Source: Enterobacteriaceae bacterium (GTDB lineage: Bacteria > Pseudomonadota > Gammaproteobacteria > Enterobacterales > Enterobacteriaceae). Taken from it: 64,000 nucleotides of DNA. The position numbers were made by a program, and so were the translations under genes. The notes beneath the pieces are model-generated. The model was not told the origin of the DNA. It worked only from the letters and a program-made list of their open reading frames with translations, and made no database searches. Location: assembly GCA_031261005.1 (NCBI GenBank), contig JAISKF010000025.1, positions 113,708 to 177,707 on the forward strand, given 5' to 3'. This document shows, piece by piece, positions 57,841-64,000 of this stretch; the first letter of the stretch is position 1; every line of letters starts with the position of its first letter.

Positions 57841-58572
57841 ATGAAGTTAGAAGGAAAAATTGCTCTTGTCACTGGCGCGAGCCGCGGAATTGGCAGAGCA
57901 ATCGCTGAAAAACTTGCCTCTGAAGGTGCATGTGTTATTGGCACGGCAACGACAGAGAAAGGCGCAGCAGCGATTAGCGAATATCTGGGTCATGGTAAAG
58001 GTATGGCGCTTAATGTGACAGATTCCGCATCTATTGAATCTGTACTTGAGTCTATCCGCGCTGAGTTTGGTGAAATTGATATTCTGATCAATAATGCAGG
58101 TATTACCCGTGATAATCTGCTTATGCGAATGAAAGATGATGAGTGGCAAGAGATAATTGACACTAACCTGACTTCCGTTTTCAGATTATCAAAAGCGGTT
58201 ATGCGCGCTATGATGAAAAAACGTTATGGTCGGATAATTACTATTGGTTCAGTTGTTGGTACAATGGGTAATGCAGGGCAGACTAACTACGCAGCGGCTA
58301 AAGCTGGGTTAATCGGTTTTAGTAAATCGTTAGCGCGAGAAGTTGCCTCAAGAGGTATTACTGTTAATGTTGTCGCACCCGGTTTTATTGAAACTGATAT
58401 GACACGTGCATTGACAGATGAACAACGGTCAGGCATTTTGTCGCAAGTCCCTGCTAATCGCTTGGGCGAAGCAAAAGAGATAGCCAGCGCTACTGCATTT
58501 TTAGCCTCTGATGAAGCTGGATATATTACGGGTGAAACCTTACATGTGAATGGTGGCATGTATATGCTCTAA
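57841..58572 (+). CDS. fabG: 3-oxoacyl-ACP reductase
   Basis: NADPH-dependent reduction of 3-oxoacyl-ACP. It has 243 residues (E. coli 244). The cofactor loop is TGASRGIGRAIAE, the NAG motif is NNAGITRDN, and the catalytic Tyr and Lys are in NYAAAKAGLIGFSK. ATG with AAGGGG. The following 150 bases hold the acpP promoter/leader. Confidence 0.98.
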   Translation: MKLEGKIALVTGASRGIGRAIAEKLASEGACVIGTATTEKGAAAISEYLGHGKGMALNVTDSASIESVLESIRAEFGEIDILINNAGITRDNLLMRMKDDEWQEIIDTNLTSVFRLSKAVMRAMMKKRYGRIITIGSVVGTMGNAGQTNYAAAKAGLIGFSKSLAREVASRGITVNVVAPGFIETDMTRALTDEQRSGILSQVPANRLGEAKEIASATAFLASDEAGYITGETLHVNGGMYML

Positions 58573-58724
58573 AGAACCGTCGATTTTTTAAGTAATTTGC
58601 ATTTAATTTAGCAAAATGCTTAAAAATTTGGTTCGACCAGCCTATATTTGGTTGCATCTTTTTCAACATTGAATAAACTACGAAAACCATCGCGTTAGCG
58701 AGTTTTGATAGGAAATTTAAGAGT

Positions 58725-58958
58725 ATGAGCACTATCGAAGAACGTGTTAAGAAAATCATTATTGAACAACTGGGTGTTAAAGAAGACGAAGTCAAAAACG
58801 CTGCTTCTTTCGTAGAAGACCTGGGCGCTGATTCTCTTGACACTGTTGAACTGGTTATGGCTCTGGAAGAAGAGTTTGATACTGAGATTCCAGACGAAGA
58901 AGCAGAGAAGATTACTACTGTTCAAGCAGCGATTGATTATATCACTGCTAACGCGTAA
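58725..58958 (+). CDS. acpP: Acyl carrier protein
   Basis: Carries growing acyl chains on a phosphopantetheine arm; very abundant. It has 77 residues (E. coli 78), highly acidic. The prosthetic group Ser37 (36 after Met removal) is in [22 protein letters not shown] start with TAAGAG upstream. A hairpin with T-run follows before fabF, probably raising acpP output over fabF. Confidence 0.98.
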   Translation: MSTIEERVKKIIIEQLGVKEDEVKNAASFVEDLGADSLDTVELVMALEEEFDTEIPDEEAEKITTVQAAIDYITANA

Positions 58959-58969
58959 TCAGACATATC

Positions 58970-58998
58970 TAGGCGGTCATTCGACCGCCTAAGTTTTT
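58970..58998 (+). terminator. Terminator/attenuator between acpP and fabF
   Basis: TAGGCGGTC-attc-GACCGCCTA then aGTTTTT, 11 bases after acpP. Confidence 0.85.
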
Positions 58999-59041
58999 CT
59001 CATTTCCATATACAAATCATTCCCCCTCTGGAGGATTCAAC

Positions 59042-60283
59042 GTGTCTAAGCGTCGAGTTGTAGTGACTGGAATGGGCATGTTATCCCCTGTCGGCAATAA
59101 TGTAGAGACTACATGGAAGGCTCTTCTTGCCGGGCAGAGTGGTATCAGCCTAATAGACCATTTTGATACTAGCGCTTACGCAACGCGTTTTGCTGGTTTA
59201 GTTAAAGGGTTTAACTCTGAAGAGTTCATTTCTCGCAAAGATGCCAGAAAGATGGATCTCTTTATCCAATACGGAATTGTTGCCGGTATTCAGGCAATGA
59301 AAGATTCCGGTATTGAAGTAACAGCAGAAAATGCCCCGCGCATTGGTGCCGCGATCGGTTCTGGAATCGGCGGACTTGGCTTAATTGAAGACAACCACAG
59401 TGCATTAATGACGGGTGGACCGCGTAAAGTTAGTCCATTCTTTGTTCCTTCAACTATCGTGAATATGATTGCGGGTCATTTATCCATTATTTATGGATTA
59501 AGAGGTCCAAGTATTTCTATTGCGACAGCTTGTACTTCAGGTGTGCACAATATTGGTCACGCTGCACGAATCATCGCTCATAATGATGCAGATGTGATGT
59601 TGGCTGGCGGCGGCGAAAAAGCCAGTACACCTTTAGGCGTCGGCGGTTTCGGCGCAGCGCGCGCGCTTTCAACGCGTAATGATAATCCTCAAGCAGCAAG
59701 TCGCCCATGGGACAGAGATCGTGATGGTTTCGTGCTGGGTGATGGCGCAGGCATTATCGTGTTGGAAGAGTATGAACATGCGAAGAATCGCGGTGCAAAA
59801 ATTTATGCTGAAATTGTCGGTTTTGGTATGAGCAGCGATGCTTATCACATGACGTCACCACCGGAAGACGGTGCTGGCGCAGCGCTGGCGATGGAAAATG
59901 CGTTACGTGATGCAAATGTGACTCCGTCACAAATTGGCTACGTCAATGCACACGGCACATCTACTCATGCAGGTGATAAAGCTGAAACTCAGGCAGTGAA
60001 GAGCGTATTTAAAGAAGACGCAAAACGTGTTCTGGTCAGCTCAACTAAGTCTATGACGGGTCATTTGCTGGGTGCTGCGGGCGCAGTAGAGTCAATCTTT
60101 TCAATCCTTGCTCTGCGTGATCAGGCGATCCCGCCAACAATCAATCTGGATAATCCAGATGACGGTTGTGATCTGGACTTCGTTCCGCACGAAGCGCGTC
60201 AGGTCAAAGGTATGGAATATACATTATGTAATTCATTCGGTTTTGGCGGTACGAACGGTTCTATCTTGTTCCGTAAAGTATAA
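59042..60283 (+). CDS. fabF: 3-oxoacyl-ACP synthase II
   Basis: Condensing enzyme for chain elongation, including the temperature-responsive C16:1 to C18:1 step. It has 413 residues as in E. coli. Catalytic Cys164 (163 after Met removal) is in [14 protein letters not shown], and the two His are in [11 protein letters not shown] and [17 protein letters not shown] start with GGAGG upstream. A strong terminator separates it from mltG; pabC, which lies next in E. coli, is missing. Confidence 0.98.
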   Translation: MSKRRVVVTGMGMLSPVGNNVETTWKALLAGQSGISLIDHFDTSAYATRFAGLVKGFNSEEFISRKDARKMDLFIQYGIVAGIQAMKDSGIEVTAENAPRIGAAIGSGIGGLGLIEDNHSALMTGGPRKVSPFFVPSTIVNMIAGHLSIIYGLRGPSISIATACTSGVHNIGHAARIIAHNDADVMLAGGGEKASTPLGVGGFGAARALSTRNDNPQAASRPWDRDRDGFVLGDGAGIIVLEEYEHAKNRGAKIYAEIVGFGMSSDAYHMTSPPEDGAGAALAMENALRDANVTPSQIGYVNAHGTSTHAGDKAETQAVKSVFKEDAKRVLVSSTKSMTGHLLGAAGAVESIFSILALRDQAIPPTINLDNPDDGCDLDFVPHEARQVKGMEYTLCNSFGFGGTNGSILFRKV

Positions 60284-60318
60284 ACGCCGAACGAATACGT
60301 TCTTAGTGGCTAAATTAA

Positions 60319-60354
60319 AAACGGCTCGGTATATTCACCGAGCCGTTTTGTTTA
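60319..60354 (+). terminator. Intrinsic terminator after fabF
   Basis: AAAACGGCTCGG-(8)-CCGAGCCGTTTT, perfect 12-base stem with T-rich tail (TTTTGTTT). Confidence 0.9.
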
Positions 60355-60427
60355 TAAAATCAGGATAACTTCCACCCGTTAATTTCTATCTTTTTATTTT
60401 TAATTAATACTCAATGATGGTTTGCTG

Positions 60428-61456
60428 ATGGTAATAACGAAGAAAAAAATTGTCGTGATCTGCGCGGTACTTGTTTTGGCATGTGCCATTGGCGTGTTTG
60501 CCGGATATAAATGGCTGCAAAAATATGCAGAGACACCACTCAATATTGAGCAAGATAGCTATTTCACGCTACCAGCCGGAACGGGAAGAGCAGGATTAGC
60601 ACAGCTATTAGCTGATAAAGAATTGCTCAAAAATATCAAACCATTACCGTGGCTATTACGCTTCCAGCCAGCATTAGCGAAATTCAAAGCAGGGACTTAT
60701 CAAATTAAATCAGGAATGACGCTGAGACAGCTACTTTTGCAGTTAAGTTCAGGGCGTGAAACTCAGTTCTCTATTCGTTTTATCGAAGGTACACGCATGA
60801 AAGACTGGTTGCCGGTACTGGAGCAAGCGCCTTATCTGGACCATACCTTAAACGATTTGAATAACAAAGAGATTGCAGCAAAGCTGGATATTAACGATCC
60901 GCAGCATCCTGAAGGCTGGCTGTATCCCGATAGCTATAATTACACGGCTGGTACCACCGATATTGCGCTGCTTAAACGCGCGCACGAACGTATGAAAAAA
61001 GCGGTCGAAGAGATCTGGATTGGGCGCGACGAAAATCTGCCATACAAAACGCCATACGAAATGATGATCATGGCATCAATTATCGAGAAAGAGACCGCCG
61101 TCGATTCCGAGCGTGATAAAGTGGCTTCGGTATTTATTAACCGTATGCGTATCGGCATGAAGTTACAAACCGATCCAACAGTGATTTACGGCATGGGTGA
61201 ACAATATAACGGCAATATTACACGCAAGGATTTAACCACGCCGACTGAATACAATACTTACGTGATAGACAGCTTACCGCCGACACCGATCGCTATGCCG
61301 GGAATGGCATCATTAAAAGCAGCGGCGCATCCAGCCAAGACAAACTATCTTTATTTTGTCGCTGACGGCAAAGGCGGGCATACGTTTACTACGAATTTAC
61401 ATAGTCATAATCAGGCTGTGCGAACCTATCTCCAGACGCTAAAAGCAGGAAAATAG
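60428..61456 (+). CDS. mltG: Endolytic peptidoglycan transglycosylase MltG
   Basis: Inner-membrane lytic transglycosylase that ends nascent glycan strands. It has about 342 residues (E. coli 340). One N-terminal membrane helix ([20 protein letters not shown]), then a LysM-like region, then the YceG catalytic domain. The catalytic Glu is in [11 protein letters not shown], with [40 protein letters not shown] and [11 protein letters not shown]. The ATG at 60428 is preferred over an in-frame TTG at 60422, though neither has a strong ribosome site. tmk follows after two bases. Confidence 0.94.
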   Translation: MVITKKKIVVICAVLVLACAIGVFAGYKWLQKYAETPLNIEQDSYFTLPAGTGRAGLAQLLADKELLKNIKPLPWLLRFQPALAKFKAGTYQIKSGMTLRQLLLQLSSGRETQFSIRFIEGTRMKDWLPVLEQAPYLDHTLNDLNNKEIAAKLDINDPQHPEGWLYPDSYNYTAGTTDIALLKRAHERMKKAVEEIWIGRDENLPYKTPYEMMIMASIIEKETAVDSERDKVASVFINRMRIGMKLQTDPTVIYGMGEQYNGNITRKDLTTPTEYNTYVIDSLPPTPIAMPGMASLKAAAHPAKTNYLYFVADGKGGHTFTTNLHSHNQAVRTYLQTLKAGK

Positions 61457-61458
61457 AC

Positions 61459-62094
61459 ATGGCAAAAGGTAAATTTATCGTCATCGAAGGGCTTGAGGGC
61501 GCGGGGAAAACAACAGCACGCGATACCATTGAGGCAGAATTAAGAGCCAAAGGTATTCAAGATATTATCTTCACCCGCGAACCAGGCGGTACACCGCTGG
61601 CAGAAAAATTACGCGAGCTGGTTAAGCAAGGTATTGAGAATGAAGTGCTGACCGATAAAGCAGAGCTTTTGATGATGTACACATCGCGTATTCAACTGGT
61701 CGAAAACGTAATTAAACCAGCGTTAGTGCGCGGAACATGGGTGATCGGTGATCGCCATGATCTCTCATCGCAAGCCTATCAAGGCGGCGGGCGCGGTATT
61801 GATAACAAATTAATGCGCGCTTTACGTGACACGGTTCTCGGCGATTTCTCCCCTGATTTAACGTTATACCTTGATATTCCGCCAGAAAAAGGGCTGCAAC
61901 GCGCCAGAACGCGCGGTGAGCTGGATCGCATTGAGCAAGAATCACTGGCATTCTTTGAGCGTACCCGCCTGCGCTATCTTGAGCTGGCACAAAGTGATGA
62001 CACCATTGTCACTATTGATGCTTCTCAAGATCTTGATCATGTTACTGCTGATATTCAGAAAGTAGTACAGCAATGGTTGGAGGACGTGCAGTGA
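61459..62094 (+). CDS. tmk: Thymidylate kinase
   Basis: Phosphorylates dTMP to dTDP, essential for DNA synthesis. It has 211 residues (E. coli 213). The P-loop is [11 protein letters not shown] (about 10-20), the DRX motif is [18 protein letters not shown], and [14 protein letters not shown] follows the P-loop. Two bases after mltG. Its stop overlaps the holB start by four bases (GTGA). Confidence 0.97.
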   Translation: MAKGKFIVIEGLEGAGKTTARDTIEAELRAKGIQDIIFTREPGGTPLAEKLRELVKQGIENEVLTDKAELLMMYTSRIQLVENVIKPALVRGTWVIGDRHDLSSQAYQGGGRGIDNKLMRALRDTVLGDFSPDLTLYLDIPPEKGLQRARTRGELDRIEQESLAFFERTRLRYLELAQSDDTIVTIDASQDLDHVTADIQKVVQQWLEDVQ

Positions 62095-63068
62095 TTTGGT
62101 ATCCGTGGTTAACGCCGGTCTATAAACAGCTTGTGGCGCAATATGCGTCTGACCGGAAACACCATGCGTTGCTGTTTCAATCTATCGTTGGCTGCGGCGA
62201 TCAACAACTCGTTCAAGCGATTGGTCGCTGGTTAATGTGCCAAAATCCACAAGGTGAAAAAACCTGCGGTATTTGTCATAACTGCAATTTGATGAAAGCG
62301 GGAACGCACCCCGATTGGCATATCGTCGAGCCGGAAAAAGGCAAAACTGCCATTGGCGTTGATCAAATTCGCCTGTTAATGGAGGTGTTATACAATCATG
62401 CACAACAAGGCGGCGTTAAAGCAGTTTGGTTTCCGCAATGCGAGCAATTAAGTGAAGCGGCTGCCAACGCTTTACTGAAAACGTTGGAAGAGCCGCCAGC
62501 GGATACCTATTTTTTACTGTCATGTCACGATGCGTCAAAATTACCGGCAACCATTCGCAGCCGTTGTCGGCTTTGGGTTCTTAATTGCCCTGATGAAGCA
62601 TTCAGTATTGAATGGCTGAAACGCCAGAATGCCGGTGATCCAGACAGTTTAAAAACAGCATTGCGGTTAAGTAACGGTGCGCCGATAGCTGCACAACAAT
62701 TGTTAACTTCAACCGTTTGGCGCAATCGTGAAGAGGTTTGTCACGGGCTGGATTCCGCTTTTACCCAACGGGATTTACTCTCGTTGCTGCCAGCTCTCAA
62801 TCATAATAATGCTGATGAGCGAATTCACTGGGCAATTTCGTTGTTGCTTGATGTGGTAAAATATCAGCAACGCGCCGCAAATTTTGTGGTAAATCAGGAT
62901 TGCTTATCAGTGATTCAGCGATTAGCCAATTTAGCATCACCACAACTGTTTAACTGCATTGCACAAAACTGGCTCAGTTGCCGCTATGAATTATTAACGG
63001 TAGTCGGCGTTAACCAAGAGTTGCTGCTGACCAACATGCTTAATCAGGCTGATCAATTATTAGCGTGA
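62091..63068 (+). CDS. holB: DNA polymerase III delta-prime subunit
   Basis: Clamp-loader subunit that stabilises the open gamma complex. It has 325 residues (E. coli 334). The N-terminus [13 protein letters not shown] matches HolB. A zinc module with C-x8-C-x2-C-x2-C spacing ([16 protein letters not shown]) is at about 46-61, followed by [20 protein letters not shown] and an SRC motif (TIRSRCRLW). Like all delta-prime subunits it lacks a working P-loop. The GTG at 62091 overlaps the tmk stop and has GGAGG 9 bases upstream. Confidence 0.95.
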   Translation: MIWYPWLTPVYKQLVAQYASDRKHHALLFQSIVGCGDQQLVQAIGRWLMCQNPQGEKTCGICHNCNLMKAGTHPDWHIVEPEKGKTAIGVDQIRLLMEVLYNHAQQGGVKAVWFPQCEQLSEAAANALLKTLEEPPADTYFLLSCHDASKLPATIRSRCRLWVLNCPDEAFSIEWLKRQNAGDPDSLKTALRLSNGAPIAAQQLLTSTVWRNREEVCHGLDSAFTQRDLLSLLPALNHNNADERIHWAISLLLDVVKYQQRAANFVVNQDCLSVIQRLANLASPQLFNCIAQNWLSCRYELLTVVGVNQELLLTNMLNQADQLLA

Positions 63069-63095
63069 TCCTTTCTTATAACGAGTTAATTTCTT

Positions 63096-63881
63096 ATGTA
63101 TTTAGTTGATTCACATTGTCATCTTAACGCGCTCAATTACACCGAGCTGCATACCGATTTAGACAGCGTATTATCTGCTGCCAGACAGCGCGATGTTAAA
63201 TCGTGTCTCGCTGTTTCGACCACGTTATCGGGCTTTAAATCTTTAAGACAAATGGTTGATGTTTACCCGCAAGTTTATGTTTCCTGCGGTGTTCACCCGC
63301 TTGATCTTGAAGAGGCTTATCAGCAGGAAGAATTGCTGGAGCTGGCGTCAGACGAGCGTGTCGTCGCTTTAGGTGAAACCGGGCTGGATTATTACTATCA
63401 AAAAGAAAATATGTTACAGCAACAGGAATCTTTCCGCTGGCATATCCAAGTGGGTAGAAAACTAAATAAACCAGTTATCGTCCATACGCGTGATGCGCGG
63501 GCTGATACTCTGGCGCTGCTAAAAGAGGAAAAAGCGAACGAATGCGGCGGAGTTTTGCACTGTTTCACTGAAGATCAGGACACCGCAAAGCAGCTTTTAG
63601 AGATTGGTTTCTATATTTCATTTTCAGGTATTGTGACATTTCGTAACGCCGAAGTATTGCGCGAAGTCGCTCGCTATGTCCCGCTGGATCGCATGTTGAT
63701 TGAAACAGATTCACCTTATTTAGCGCCCGTTCCGCATCGCGGCAAAGAAAACCAACCTGCTTATGTACGCGATGTTGCTGAATATTTAGCGGTACTGAAA
63801 GGTGTTGATCTCGAAACGTTAGCTGAAACAACAACCAGAAACTTTAGCCAGTTATTTAAGGTTAACTTGAACTTCGGATGA
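63096..63881 (+). CDS. ycfH: TatD-family metal-dependent hydrolase YcfH
   Basis: Probable metal-dependent deoxyribonuclease of the TatD family. It has 261 residues (E. coli 265). Metal-ligand motifs in order: DSHCHLNAL at the start, GETGLDYYY near residue 90, HTRDA near 129, HCFTED near 153 and ETDSPYLAP near 203. ATG start 27 bases after holB. The order tmk-holB-ycfH is conserved. A REPIN-like pair follows. Confidence 0.95.
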   Translation: MYLVDSHCHLNALNYTELHTDLDSVLSAARQRDVKSCLAVSTTLSGFKSLRQMVDVYPQVYVSCGVHPLDLEEAYQQEELLELASDERVVALGETGLDYYYQKENMLQQQESFRWHIQVGRKLNKPVIVHTRDARADTLALLKEEKANECGGVLHCFTEDQDTAKQLLEIGFYISFSGIVTFRNAEVLREVARYVPLDRMLIETDSPYLAPVPHRGKENQPAYVRDVAEYLAVLKGVDLETLAETTTRNFSQLFKVNLNFG

Positions 63882-63927
63882 AGATTTATATTTTTAATAT
63901 AAATTTCAAATTGTTATGTGATTTTTT

Positions 63928-63997
63928 GTAGGGGCGGCAATCTGCCGCCCGAATTAACAACTCAGTGGATTCACGGGCGGCAGATTGCCGCCCCTAC
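63928..63997. repeat. REPIN-like inverted pair, perfect copy
   Basis: Left half GTAG plus GGGCGGCA-atc-TGCCGCCC, right half GGGCGGCA-gat-TGCCGCCC plus CTAC. The two halves are exact reverse complements over 23-24 bases, separated by a 24-base spacer. It lies 46 bases after ycfH and is the best-preserved member of the family in the window. Confidence 0.92.
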
Positions 63998-64000
63998 GAA

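Noticed and set aside
1..64000. CRISPR array, prophage, integrase or insertion sequence
   Set aside because: No regularly spaced direct repeats, no transposase or integrase motifs; the repeats found are short palindromes only.

Overview
The window is chromosomal DNA from a member of the Enterobacterales outside Escherichia/Salmonella. It reads as moderately AT-rich, with very AT-rich intergenic stretches. Almost every gene has a clear E. coli counterpart, and long blocks keep E. coli order. I see no prophage, transposase, integron or CRISPR array. The interest lies in what is missing, decayed or repeated between conserved genes. A genus name cannot be given from sequence reading alone.

Layout, left to right. 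(1) 1-5843: nagA (cut by the window edge), nagB, a divergent control region with NagC- and CRP-type sites, nagE, and glnS: N-acetylglucosamine uptake and catabolism plus a tRNA synthetase. (2) 6096-14090: fur, ybdD and cstA (peptide/pyruvate-type transporter, here placed between fur and fldA), fldA, ybfE, ybfF, seqA, pgm. (3) 14148-16029: a small variable patch with a decayed ParE/RelE-type toxin beside an intact antitoxin, a half-size EamA transporter and two overlapping unknown genes. (4) 16415-21561: an afuABC-type ABC transporter and ybgI. (5) 21687-29897: gltA, then sucABCD, without the sdhCDAB operon that normally lies between them. (6) 30135-31238: a lone family 9 glycosyltransferase. 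(7) 31941-40668: cydABX-ybgE-ybgC-tolQRAB-pal-cpoB, the bd oxidase and the Tol-Pal envelope system. (8) 40839-42225: tRNA-Lys and aroG. (9) 42315-50637: gpmA, a remnant of galE, an isochorismatase-fold gene, modF, modE, acrZ, modABC and ybhA. (10) 51451-53865: uvrB under an SOS box and DnaA boxes, then a VF530-family gene. (11) 54145-63881: yceD-rpmF-plsX-fabHDG-acpP-fabF-mltG-tmk-holB-ycfH, the fatty acid cluster with its usual downstream partners but without pabC.

Compared with the E. coli map, galETKM (apart from about 30 codons of galE), sdhCDAB, the bio operon and pabC are absent from their usual places. Whether they are lost or relocated cannot be decided from this window.

Two dispersed repeat families stand out. 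The first is a REP/REPIN-like family: a GTAG (or GGAG) foot followed by a GC-rich hairpin, single or as inverted pairs. It occurs at 5879, 9703, 21578, 53514 and 63928, always next to gene ends and often with a shared AT-rich flank. The second is a longer imperfect palindrome built on TTGAAAGATGACGG, complete at 4048-4118 and as a half copy at 53548. Intrinsic terminators are numerous, and several sit inside operons (afuA/afuB, sucB/sucC, acpP/fabF), where they probably set the ratio of upstream to downstream product.
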